NCBI GenBank assembly: GCA_944321365.1 | Contig: CALULA010000003.1 | Coordinates: 62,001 to 126,000, forward strand | Source of the DNA: an uncultured Paraprevotella sp. | GTDB taxonomy: Bacteria; Bacteroidota; Bacteroidia; Bacteroidales; Bacteroidaceae | Length of the DNA stretch: 64,000 nt | Reading direction: 5' to 3' | Part shown: one piece after another, positions 7,156-15,264 of the stretch | Numbering within the stretch: the first letter of the stretch is position 1 | Layout of the letters: every line of letters starts with the position of its first letter | Notes under the pieces: model-generated | What the model was told of the DNA's origin: nothing | The model's database searches: none | Seen by the model: the letters and a program-made list of their open reading frames with translations, nothing else | Program-made: the position numbers and the translations under genes

Positions 7156-10100
7156 ATGCAAGACTTCGTACATCTCCACGTTCACACTCAGTATTCTATT
7201 CTTGACGGACAAGCCAGCGTGAGCCGTTTGGTGGATAAAGCCATAAAAGACGGAATGAGAGGCATGGCTGTTACAGATCACGGAAATATGATGGCCGTCA
7301 AAGAGTTCTTCAATTATACGAATAAGAAGAACAGTGGGACAAATGCGGAAATAAAGTTATGGAAAAAGCGCATTTCCCTGCTGGAAAGTGGAGTGGATGC
7401 GGCGTTGACGGAATGGGAAGAAGGGCAGGCAAAGCGGAAGAAAGAAGCGGATGAGCTGAGAAAACGTGCAGAGATTAACGGTGAGCCTCTTCCGCCTGAA
7501 GCAACGTTTGTGGCAGAGGAACAACCTGTTTTTCCGCCTGTAGACGAACAGCTGGTCACGGCCCGGCAGGAACTGGTTGCTGCCCGGCAACGCCTTTTTA
7601 AACCCATTTTCGGATGTGAGATGTATGTGGCTCCGCGGCGTTTGGAGCAGATGGATAAGGAGTTTGACAGCCGTCGTTATCACTTGGTCGTATTGGCCAA
7701 GAACGAAAAAGGCTACCATAATCTGATTAAATTGGTTTCCAAAGCCTGGACAGATGGATTTTATGTCCGTCCGCGCACCGACCGTGTGGAGCTGGAAGCG
7801 CATCACGAAGGGCTGATCATCTGTTCTGCCTGCATTGCCGGCGAGGTGCCGCGCAAGATTCTTGACGGAGATCTGGCGGGTGCGGAAGAAGCTATACAAT
7901 GGTATAAGCGGATATTCGGAGATGATTACTACCTGGAATTGCAGCGGCATGAGGTGAAAGATCCGAAACAGCGGGCCAATCGTGAGACTTTTGTCTTGCA
8001 GCAGCGGGCCAATGCGCAGCTGATAGAGCTGGCCCGGAAGTATGATGTAAAGTTGGTTTGTACGAATGACTGCCATTTTGTGGAGGAGGAGGACGCAGAG
8101 GCGCATGACCGTTTGATTTGTTTGAGCACGAACCGTGATCTGGACGATCCCAAGCGTATGCTTTATTCCAAGCAGGAATGGTTCAAAACGCGGGCTGAGA
8201 TGAACGAAATCTTTGCAGATGTGCCCGAAGCGTTGTCCAATACCTGTGCGATTTGCGACCAAGTGGAATTCTATAGTATAGACCATGCGCCTATAATGCC
8301 CAACTTCGCCATTCCGGAGGAATTCGGAACAGAAGAAAGCTATCGTGAGAAATTCACTGAGCAGGAGCTGTTTGATGAATTTACCCGTGATGAAAACGGA
8401 AATGTAGTGCTTAGTGAGGAGGATGCCCGGCAGAAAGTGAAAAAGCTGGGTGGTATAGACAAACTGTACCGGTTGAAGCTGGAAGCCGACTATCTGGCCA
8501 AACTGACTTATACCGGCGCGGCCAAGCTTTATGGAGACCCTTTGCCCGAACATGTCCGTGAACGGTTGAATTTTGAGCTGCATGTGATGAAGACCATGGG
8601 CTTTCCCGGTTATTTCCTTATCGTACAAGACTATATTAATGCTGCACGTCATGAGTTGAATGTGTCCGTCGGTCCGGGACGTGGGTCGGCTGCAGGCTCA
8701 GCTGTAGCTTATTGTCTCGGCATCACGAAAATAGATCCTATAGCCTATGATTTGCTGTTTGAACGTTTCCTGAATCCGGATCGCATTTCCTTGCCCGATA
8801 TTGATGTGGATTTCGATGATGACGGACGGGGAAAAGTACTGAGCTGGGTGACGCAGAAATATGGAGAGGAAAAGGTCGCGCATATCATTACGTACGGTAC
8901 GATGGCCACGAAGTTGGCCATCAAGGACGTGGCGCGGGTGGAAAAACTGCCGTTGGATGTTTCAAATAACCTCTGTAAATTGATACCGGACAAGTTGCCG
9001 GATGATGAAAACGGAAAGCCGCGTAAAATGAATCTGGCCAATGCCATCGCCTGCATTCCGGAAATGCAACAGGCCGAAGCTTCACCCAATCCGTTGTTGC
9101 GTGATACCATTCGCTACGCGAGGATGCTTGAAGGTAATGTCCGTAACACGGGAGTACACGCCTGCGGAGTGATTATTTGCAGGGATGATGTGTCGGATTG
9201 GGTGCCTATCAGTACGGCTGAAGATAAGGAAACAGGAGAAAAACTCCGCTGCACCCAGTATGAGGGGTCGGTCATTGAAGATACCGGACTGATTAAGATG
9301 GATTTCCTGGGGCTGAAGACGCTTTCGATCATCAAGGAATGCCAGGTTAATATCAAGGACAGTTTGGGACTGGATATAGACGTGGATGAGTTGGATATTA
9401 CGGATCCTACGACTTATCGTCTTTATTGTGACGGACGGACGGTCGGGACATTCCAGTTTGAATCTCCCGGCATGCAAAAATATCTTCGTGAGCTGCAGCC
9501 TTCAACATTTGAGGACCTGATAGCAATGAATGCTCTTTATCGTCCGGGACCAATGGACTACATTCCGGATTTTATCGACCGTAAGCAGGGGCGTAAGCCT
9601 GTCGTATATGATATTCCTTGCATGGAAAAATATTTGAAGGATACGTATGGCATTACGGTCTATCAGGAGCAGGTGATGTTATTGTCCCGTCAGTTGGCCA
9701 ACTTTACTCGTGGCGAAAGTGACACGTTGCGCAAGGCTATGGGTAAGAAGCTGATCGACAAGCTGAATCACATGTATCCAAAGTTCATTGAAGGCGGGAA
9801 GAAGAATGGTCATGATCCGAAGGTTCTGGAGAAGATTTGGGCAGACTGGAAGAAATTTGCCTCTTATGCTTTCAATAAAAGCCATGCGACGTGTTATTCG
9901 TGGGTAGCATATCAGACTGCATATTTGAAGGCAAATTTCCCGGCTCAGTACATGGCTGCGGTGATGAGTCGAAGTTTGGCGAACATTTCCGACATTACAA
10001 AGCTGATGAGTGAGTGCAAGAGTATGGGCATTAATACGCTTGGCCCGGATGTCAATGTCAGTCGGCGTAAGTTCAGCGTGGACATGTCGGGCAATATCCG

Positions 10101-11106
10101 TTTCGGGCTTGGCGCGATAAAGGGGCTTGGCGATTCGGCTGTGGATGCAATAGTGAAAGAGCGCGAGGCCAATGGGCCGTATAAGAATGTCTTTGATTTT
10201 GTGCAGCGTGTTCCGGTAAATGCCGTGAAACGGAACAGTCTTGAAAGTCTTGTGCTGTCCGGTGCTTTTGATTGTTTTAGTGATATCTCACGTGAGCAGT
10301 ACTTCGCACAGAATTCTAAAGGAGAAGTCTTTATGGATGCTCTTATCCGTTACGGAACTCGTTTCCAGCTGGACCGTAACACCGTACAGAATTCACTGTT
10401 CGGCGATATGGAAATGGTGGAAGTCGCCACGCCGGAGATTCCGCAGGCTGAAGAGTGGAGCTCTTTGTATCGTTTGAATAAGGAGCGCGACTTGGTCGGC
10501 ATTTATCTGTCGGCTCACCCGCTTGATGATTACACGGTGATTCTTCAGAACGTTTGTAACGTGCACATGGAAGATTTGAAAGATCTGTCACAGTTTGTCA
10601 ACATGGACTTGACGCTGGGAGGAATGGTGACGGCTGTGCGTAAGGGCGTTTCCAAAGCCGGGAAACCTTATGGCATCATAACGTTGGAGGATTTCTCCGG
10701 AGCTTTTGATTTGCCGCTGTTCGGGCAGGACTGGTCCACGTGGAGTTCTTATATGGATGTGGGGAACACCTTATATATTACGGCCAAATGTCAGCCGAGA
10801 CAGTGGGATCCTTCAAAACAGGATTTCCACATCGGGCGCATAGATTTTCTGGATGATGTGAAGGATACATTGGTGGAACGGATTACAATCTCCGTCGGAT
10901 TGGATGCACTGGATGAGGATATTGTGTTTTCATTATCGGACATCGTGAAGGATAATCCGGGTAATTCGGATTTATATTTTCAGATACTCGATCCGCTGGG
11001 GCAGATGAATCTGACCCTGCAATCTAAGTTGGCGAAAGTGTCAGTTAAAAAGGATTTAATTTCTTATATTCAAAGTAAACCGGTCCTGTCGTATAAAATT
11101 AATTAG
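7156..11106 (+). CDS. dnaE: DNA polymerase III subunit alpha
   Basis: Replicative polymerase, 1316 residues, DnaE1 type. The N-terminal PHP domain starts H-V-H-T-Q-Y-S (8-14) and has T-D-H-G-N (40-44). The polymerase core has GPGRGSAAGS (507-516) and the catalytic PDIDVDF (547-553). Helix-hairpin-helix and OB-fold regions follow. About 90 residues (55-147) rich in E, K, R and A are inserted between two PHP motifs and look helical. The start at 7156 is chosen because the alternative ATG at 7096 precedes the -7 box TACTTTTG (7123-7130). Divergent to psd. Confidence 0.97.
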   Translation: MQDFVHLHVHTQYSILDGQASVSRLVDKAIKDGMRGMAVTDHGNMMAVKEFFNYTNKKNSGTNAEIKLWKKRISLLESGVDAALTEWEEGQAKRKKEADELRKRAEINGEPLPPEATFVAEEQPVFPPVDEQLVTARQELVAARQRLFKPIFGCEMYVAPRRLEQMDKEFDSRRYHLVVLAKNEKGYHNLIKLVSKAWTDGFYVRPRTDRVELEAHHEGLIICSACIAGEVPRKILDGDLAGAEEAIQWYKRIFGDDYYLELQRHEVKDPKQRANRETFVLQQRANAQLIELARKYDVKLVCTNDCHFVEEEDAEAHDRLICLSTNRDLDDPKRMLYSKQEWFKTRAEMNEIFADVPEALSNTCAICDQVEFYSIDHAPIMPNFAIPEEFGTEESYREKFTEQELFDEFTRDENGNVVLSEEDARQKVKKLGGIDKLYRLKLEADYLAKLTYTGAAKLYGDPLPEHVRERLNFELHVMKTMGFPGYFLIVQDYINAARHELNVSVGPGRGSAAGSAVAYCLGITKIDPIAYDLLFERFLNPDRISLPDIDVDFDDDGRGKVLSWVTQKYGEEKVAHIITYGTMATKLAIKDVARVEKLPLDVSNNLCKLIPDKLPDDENGKPRKMNLANAIACIPEMQQAEASPNPLLRDTIRYARMLEGNVRNTGVHACGVIICRDDVSDWVPISTAEDKETGEKLRCTQYEGSVIEDTGLIKMDFLGLKTLSIIKECQVNIKDSLGLDIDVDELDITDPTTYRLYCDGRTVGTFQFESPGMQKYLRELQPSTFEDLIAMNALYRPGPMDYIPDFIDRKQGRKPVVYDIPCMEKYLKDTYGITVYQEQVMLLSRQLANFTRGESDTLRKAMGKKLIDKLNHMYPKFIEGGKKNGHDPKVLEKIWADWKKFASYAFNKSHATCYSWVAYQTAYLKANFPAQYMAAVMSRSLANISDITKLMSECKSMGINTLGPDVNVSRRKFSVDMSGNIRFGLGAIKGLGDSAVDAIVKEREANGPYKNVFDFVQRVPVNAVKRNSLESLVLSGAFDCFSDISREQYFAQNSKGEVFMDALIRYGTRFQLDRNTVQNSLFGDMEMVEVATPEIPQAEEWSSLYRLNKERDLVGIYLSAHPLDDYTVILQNVCNVHMEDLKDLSQFVNMDLTLGGMVTAVRKGVSKAGKPYGIITLEDFSGAFDLPLFGQDWSTWSSYMDVGNTLYITAKCQPRQWDPSKQDFHIGRIDFLDDVKDTLVERITISVGLDALDEDIVFSLSDIVKDNPGNSDLYFQILDPLGQMNLTLQSKLAKVSVKKDLISYIQSKPVLSYKIN

Positions 11107-11147
11107 TATATTTGTCCACAGTTAGGAACATTAAAAGAGAATATACA

Positions 11148-11462
11148 ATGGCATTGGCAATTACAGAATCAAATTACGAAGAATTGGTGGCCACCGGAAA
11201 GCCCGTAGTGATAGATTTCTGGGCTACATGGTGCGGACCGTGCAAAAAAATCGGTCCGGATATCGAAGCTTTGGCAGAGGAGTATAAGGAACAGGCCATT
11301 ATCGGCAAGTGCGATGTGGAAGAGAATGACGGTCTGGCCATGCGTTTCGGCATACGGAATGTGCCCACAGTGCTTTTCATCAAAGGCGGAGACGTAGTAG
11401 ACAAGCAGGTGGGAGCAGCTCCGAAGGCTGTTTTTGAGGACAAGCTGAAAGCTATCCTTTAA
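11148..11462 (+). CDS. trxA: Thioredoxin
   Basis: A 104-residue thioredoxin with the active site W-C-G-P-C (cysteines 29 and 32), the conserved cis-proline segment V-P-T-V near residue 74, and no signal peptide, so it is cytoplasmic. It reduces protein disulfides, including ribonucleotide reductase. A -7 box TATATTTG lies at 11107-11114, just after the dnaE stop. This favours the ATG at 11148 over an in-frame ATG at 11112 inside the box, and suggests trxA has its own promoter. A small acidic gene follows 21 bp later. Confidence 0.95.
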   Translation: MALAITESNYEELVATGKPVVIDFWATWCGPCKKIGPDIEALAEEYKEQAIIGKCDVEENDGLAMRFGIRNVPTVLFIKGGDVVDKQVGAAPKAVFEDKLKAIL

Positions 11463-11483
11463 CCGTATTAAAAAAGAGATTTT

Positions 11484-11816
11484 ATGGACAGTTTGGAGCA
11501 GGAATTATTGCAGGATGCGGAAGACGATGCCCGCACGGTGGAGTTCATCAAGAACTATCTGCCTCAGGATGTGAAAGACAAGTTCACCGATGAGGAGCTT
11601 TATTATTTTCTGGACGTCATCGTGGAGTTTTATGCCAACAGCGGTATTTTGGATGCCGCTCCCGACAAGGACGGATATATCGAGATAGACCAGGACAAGG
11701 TGGTGGACTATGTGGTCCGTCAGGCTCAGAAAGACAAGATCGGAAATTTCGCTCCGGAGGACATCTTATGGGTGGTTCAGGGTGAGCTGGAATACGGAGA
11801 ATCGTTGGAGGAATAA
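11484..11816 (+). CDS. Small acidic conserved protein downstream of trxA
   Basis: A 110-residue, strongly acidic soluble protein with no signal peptide, membrane segment or cysteine. It begins M-D-S-L-E-Q-E-L and has a helical composition throughout, with a D-E-E-L-Y-Y-F-L-D-V-I-V-E-F segment near 36-50 and V-V-D-Y-V-V-R-Q-A near 71-79. I recognise it only as a conserved Bacteroidales protein often found after thioredoxin; no function is known to me. It is 21 bp after trxA and is followed by two stem-loops, so it is probably the last gene of the trxA transcript. Confidence 0.75.
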   Translation: MDSLEQELLQDAEDDARTVEFIKNYLPQDVKDKFTDEELYYFLDVIVEFYANSGILDAAPDKDGYIEIDQDKVVDYVVRQAQKDKIGNFAPEDILWVVQGELEYGESLEE

Positions 11817-11846
11817 GGCTTAGCGTATAGATTTTCATAGAACAGA

Positions 11847-11888
11847 CAATGAGGGGAAGCGCCCGTGGATGGGCACTTCCCCTCATTG
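11847..11888 (+). terminator. Hairpin after the trxA transcript
   Basis: Arms CAATGAGGGGAAGCGCCC (11847-11864) and its near-perfect complement ending at 11888 (one mismatch) enclose a 6-nt loop. A second small stem TTGCCA/TGGCAA follows at 11894-11908. The T-run is weak, so termination may need both stems. Confidence 0.65.
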
Positions 11889-11916
11889 CTTGTTTGCCAT
11901 TGTGGCAATGCTTTCT

Positions 11917-12204
11917 TTATGTACCTGTATGGAGCAGAGTCAGTGAGTGGGCCGTCAGGCAGACTGTTTCTTTGCGGACTTTAAAGTCGCGCTCCTCTGG
12001 TGTGACACGTTCTGCGTTGATGTCATTATAGTCGTCTGCCGACTGTCCGTCTGGCACTCGGATAAGGAGCGGGATTGTCCACACGGAAGAGCAGCCCCCA
12101 TAGCCATGGATGGTGACGCAGTCCGTATAGGGGGCGGCCTCGCACTGCGGAGCCATCGTCAGGTTTTTGTCCGACAGTGAAGTCGCATCTGTATTTGCAG
12201 ACAT
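11917..12204 (-). CDS. Possible small cysteine-containing protein
   Basis: A 95-codon frame that I do not recognise. In its favour: codon choice resembles neighbouring genes (CTG, GAC, ATC and other G/C-ending codons dominate), the composition is balanced and acidic, and it fits the gap between a hairpin and the divergent aqpZ promoter. Four cysteines occur, three of them in residues 21-38 (Q-C-E, D-C-V, G-C-S). Against it: no promoter box is visible upstream and frames on the other strand are also open. No signal peptide. A lineage-specific small protein is the cautious reading. Confidence 0.4.
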   Translation of the reverse strand: MSANTDATSLSDKNLTMAPQCEAAPYTDCVTIHGYGGCSSVWTIPLLIRVPDGQSADDYNDINAERVTPEERDFKVRKETVCLTAHSLTLLHTGT

Positions 12205-12244
12205 AGTTTGCAGTCGTTGGCGAGTAATAAAGTGTTGGGAATTG

Positions 12245-12275
12245 TTTGTTATTGGGCATTTTTTATTTAACTTTA
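12245..12275 (+). promoter_or_regulatory. Promoter of aqpZ
   Basis: TTTG at 12245-12248 and TAACTTTA at 12268-12275 (one mismatch to TAnnTTTG), spaced 19 bp. It lies 27 bp before the aqpZ ATG. Confidence 0.6.
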
Positions 12276-12302
12276 GGCGTATTTTCTAAAAACTGAAAGG
12301 CT

Positions 12303-12974
12303 ATGAAAAAGTATTTTGCAGAAATGGTAGGCACGATGGTGCTGGTGTTGATGGGCTGTGGAAGTGCGGTTTTTAACGGCGGGTGCGGCACTCCTGCTCA
12401 AGTTCTGATGGTCGCTGCGGCATTCGGACTTTCTGTGGTGGCGATGGCGTATGCAATCGGCGGCATTTCCGGCTGTCATATCAATCCGGCTATTACGTTA
12501 GGATGTATGCTGACCAGACGGATGAAAGCCTCTGAAGGGCTGATGTATATGTTGTTTCAGGTGATTGGGGCCTTGATAGCTTCTGCTCTTCTCTGGGTGC
12601 TGACCTCCAACATTGATATGGACTATGCCACCACGACGGGTGCCAATGCCTGTTCGGCGGGGGTATCTGTGGCCGGAGGCTTCCTGGCCGAGATGATTTT
12701 CACGTTTGTCTTTGTGCTTGTGGTGTTGGGCGCGACGGATGAAAAGGCGGGTGCGGGCAGCTTCGCCGGATTGGCTATCGGACTTTCGCTGATGCTGATT
12801 CATATTGTCTGCATTCCCATTACCGGTACGTCAGTCAATCCGGCGCGCAGTATCGCTCCGGCCTTGTTCGAAGGCGGAACGGCATTATGCCAATTGTGGA
12901 TTTTCATTGTGGCACCGTTCGTCGGAGCGGCGTTGTCGGCTGCCGTGTGGAAATTGCTTGGGAAGGGTGAGTGA
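12303..12974 (+). CDS. aqpZ: Aquaporin (MIP family)
   Basis: A 223-residue six-helix channel with both pore motifs: N-P-A at 61-63 within I-S-G-C-H-I-N-P-A-I-T, and N-P-A-R-S at 179-183. Histidine before the first motif region and arginine after the second are typical of water-selective aquaporin Z rather than glycerol facilitators, where the second motif is usually followed by D-L/R-D patterns. It stands alone with its own promoter and a strong terminator, so it is probably monocistronic. Confidence 0.88.
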   Translation: MKKYFAEMVGTMVLVLMGCGSAVFNGGCGTPAQVLMVAAAFGLSVVAMAYAIGGISGCHINPAITLGCMLTRRMKASEGLMYMLFQVIGALIASALLWVLTSNIDMDYATTTGANACSAGVSVAGGFLAEMIFTFVFVLVVLGATDEKAGAGSFAGLAIGLSLMLIHIVCIPITGTSVNPARSIAPALFEGGTALCQLWIFIVAPFVGAALSAAVWKLLGKGE

Positions 12975-12989
12975 TTTGCATAACGATTC

Positions 12990-13039
12990 AGGGCGTCGGT
13001 GCAGCGGAATACGGTAGTGCTGCGCCGACGCCCTTTTTT
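12990..13039 (+). terminator. Intrinsic terminator of aqpZ
   Basis: Fifteen-base arms 12991-13005 (GGGCGTCGGTGCAGC) and 13019-13033 pair with a single G-T wobble across a 13-nt loop. A run of six T follows at 13034-13039. Confidence 0.92.
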
Positions 13040-13060
13040 ATGCTCACAAGCCAGTGTTTT

Positions 13061-13114
13061 CTTGCGGAAGAATGATGGAAGCAATGCGCAAGACCCGGAA
13101 TGGTCTTGCGCATT
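13061..13114. repeat. TTGCGCAAG array B (22-bp period)
   Basis: Units start at 13061 (CTTGCGGAAG), 13083 (AATGCGCAAG) and 13105 (CTTGCGCATT), exactly 22 bp apart with 12-bp spacers. The array is between the aqpZ terminator and the 3' end of tsaE, a convergent gap. Confidence 0.88.
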
Positions 13115-13252
13115 ACTCCGGAGCGAAACGCAGCCAGCCGGAAAGGCTGTCGGTATGCGGCATGCGGAACCTGCTTTATGGCGTCAGGAGGGAGAAGCCT
13201 CTTCCGGCCGTTTTTTCCGCATGAGGATGTCGGCTTTATGAGGGCGGTGCTG

Positions 13253-13663
13253 TCAGAAATGAATCGTGCGGGAATTGTCCTCGTTCACTTCTATCGTTAC
13301 TTTTATGGCATTCTCCGGCAGAAGTTCCTCAATCAGTTCCGGCCATTCGATGAAACAGAGGGCACCGCTGTAGAAATAGTCCTCGTAGCCCATGTCATAA
13401 ACCTCCTCCAGTTTCTTGATGCGGTAGAAATCGAAGTGGTAAATGAGCTCGCCCTTGTCAGAACGGTATTCATTGACAATGGCAAAGGTCGGAGAGTTGA
13501 TGACGTCTTCCACGCCCAGACATTCGCAGACGGCTTTGATGAAAGTCGTTTTTCCGGCTCCCATTTTGCCGTACATGGCGAATACCGTGTTGTCGCCCAT
13601 GGCCGAGATGAAGCTTCGGGCTGCCTCGTGAATGTGTTCCAGTGATGTGATTTTGATGTCCAT
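13253..13663 (-). CDS. tsaE: tRNA t6A biosynthesis ATPase TsaE
   Basis: TsaE is the small ATPase that works with TsaB-TsaD to place threonylcarbamoyl on adenosine 37 of ANN-decoding tRNAs. The 136-residue protein has the P-loop G-K-M-G-A-G-K-T-T near residues 33-41, followed by the family's S-P-T-F segment near 57-60 and H-F-D-F-Y-R. A conserved E-W-P segment is near 108. It starts 15 bp after porX and is the last gene of the minus-strand run that begins at aroA. Confidence 0.94.
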   Translation of the reverse strand: MDIKITSLEHIHEAARSFISAMGDNTVFAMYGKMGAGKTTFIKAVCECLGVEDVINSPTFAIVNEYRSDKGELIYHFDFYRIKKLEEVYDMGYEDYFYSGALCFIEWPELIEELLPENAIKVTIEVNEDNSRTIHF

Positions 13664-13678
13664 ATGGTTGATGCTTTT

Positions 13679-15232
13679 TTAAGTCCGTTTCTTGCTTTGC
13701 AGTGTGATGAGCGGGATGAGCATCTCTTCCATGGAGATGCCTCCGTGCTGGAACGTGTCGCGATAGTAAGACACGTAGTAGTTATAGTTGTTCGGGTAGG
13801 CGAAGAAGCTGTCTCCCGAAGCGAAGATATAGGCTGTGCTCAGGTTGGGAGAGGGCAGCAACACTTTTTGCGGATTCTTGATTTCAAATACGTCTTTTAC
13901 ATTATACTTCAGGTTCTTCCCCAGTTTGTAGCGCAGGTTGGTGTTGGTGTTCTTGTCTCCGACAACTTTAATCGGGTTTTTTACACGGATACTGCCGTGG
14001 TCGGTGGTCACGATGATTTTGTAAGAACTGCTTGCAAGGGCGCGGAACAGGTCTTTTACGGCGGAGTGACGAAACCAGCTGAGTGTGATGCTGCGGTAGG
14101 CGGCTTCATTGGAAGCCAGTTCCCGTACCGTTTTTGATTCCGTACGCGCGTGCGACAGCATGTCGATGAAGTTGAACACTATTACATTCAGGTCGTTGCG
14201 TTCCAGCTGCCTGAACTGGTTGATGAGCTTGTCGGCTGCGGTCGAGTCGTTGACCTTGTGGTAGCTGAATGTGTTTTTCCGCCGGTAACGCTCCAGCTGG
14301 GTCTGGATGAGCGGTCCTTCGTTAAGGTTTTTCCCTTCCTCCTCGTCTTCGTCGACCCACAGGTCCGGATACATCTTTGCGATTTTGTCCGGCATCAGTC
14401 CGGAAAAGATGGCGTTGCGGGCATACTGTGTGGCTGTAGGAAGTATGCTGCAGTAGATGTCTTCATCGAACAGGAAGGAATCTGCCAGCTCATTGCTCAG
14501 GACTCTCCATTGGTCATAACGGAAGTTGTCTAATACAATGAGAAACACTTTTTCCCCTTGGCTCAGCAGCGGGAATATCTTGGTCTTGAAAATGTCCGGA
14601 CTCATCAGCGGGCGGTCTTCCGGATGGCTGATCCAGTCCTCGTAGTGCTTGCGGATGAATTTTGCGAAAGCCTGATTGGCTTCAGTCTTTTGCATGCTGA
14701 GCATTTCGTACATGTTGCTGTCCGTTTCCGAGAGTTCCAGTTCCCAATACACCAGCCGTTTGTACACCTCTTTCCAGTCCTCGAATGTCAGAGAGTCGTT
14801 GATTTGCATGCCTATCTTGCCAAAGTTCTGCTGATAGGCCGTCTGTGCCACTTCGGTGACGATTTCTTTCTGGTGTATGTTCTTCTTCAGTGTCAGCAGG
14901 ATTTGCGTAGGATTTACGGGTTTGATGAGGTAATCGGCTATTTTCGAGCCTATGGCCTGGTCCATGATGTTTTCTTCCTCGCTTTTGGTGACCATCACCA
15001 CGGGGGTGACCGGTGAGATTTCCTTGATGCGCGAAAGCGTCTCCAGTCCGCTCAGGCCGGGCATGTTCTCGTCCAGCAGAATCAGGTCGTAGGTGGTTGT
15101 TGCGCATTTGTCCAGCGCGTCTTGTCCGTTGGAAACGGTTTCCACCTCGTAACCTTTTTTCTCTAAAAACAAGATGTGCGCCTTCAGCAGCTCTATTTCA
15201 TCGTCAATCCAAAGCAATAAACCGTTGTTCAT
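13679..15232 (-). CDS. porX: PorX: response regulator fused to PglZ/alkaline phosphatase domain
   Basis: A 517-residue fusion. Residues 1-120 are a receiver domain with D10-D11, the phosphoacceptor D54 in I-L-L-D-E-N-M-P-G, T82 and K104. A helical linker leads to a PglZ/alkaline-phosphatase-superfamily domain (about 200-517) with T-T-D-H-G-S near 424 as a metal-binding segment. PorX is known in Porphyromonas and Flavobacterium as a regulator of type IX secretion, paired with the kinase PorY; its phosphatase-like domain acts on oligonucleotides. It lies 32 bp after porW and 15 bp before tsaE. Confidence 0.93.
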   Translation of the reverse strand: MNNGLLLWIDDEIELLKAHILFLEKKGYEVETVSNGQDALDKCATTTYDLILLDENMPGLSGLETLSRIKEISPVTPVVMVTKSEEENIMDQAIGSKIADYLIKPVNPTQILLTLKKNIHQKEIVTEVAQTAYQQNFGKIGMQINDSLTFEDWKEVYKRLVYWELELSETDSNMYEMLSMQKTEANQAFAKFIRKHYEDWISHPEDRPLMSPDIFKTKIFPLLSQGEKVFLIVLDNFRYDQWRVLSNELADSFLFDEDIYCSILPTATQYARNAIFSGLMPDKIAKMYPDLWVDEDEEEGKNLNEGPLIQTQLERYRRKNTFSYHKVNDSTAADKLINQFRQLERNDLNVIVFNFIDMLSHARTESKTVRELASNEAAYRSITLSWFRHSAVKDLFRALASSSYKIIVTTDHGSIRVKNPIKVVGDKNTNTNLRYKLGKNLKYNVKDVFEIKNPQKVLLPSPNLSTAYIFASGDSFFAYPNNYNYYVSYYRDTFQHGGISMEEMLIPLITLQSKKRT

Positions 15233-15264
15233 ATCTGATGTTAACCTTATTGTTTCCTATCGGG

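Larger units (their letters stand above)
11817..12302. other. 486-bp gap between the trxA transcript and aqpZ
   Basis: Holds the hairpin at 11847-11888, a second stem at 11894-11908, a possible minus-strand small gene (11917-12204) and the aqpZ promoter (12245-12275). Confidence 0.6.
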
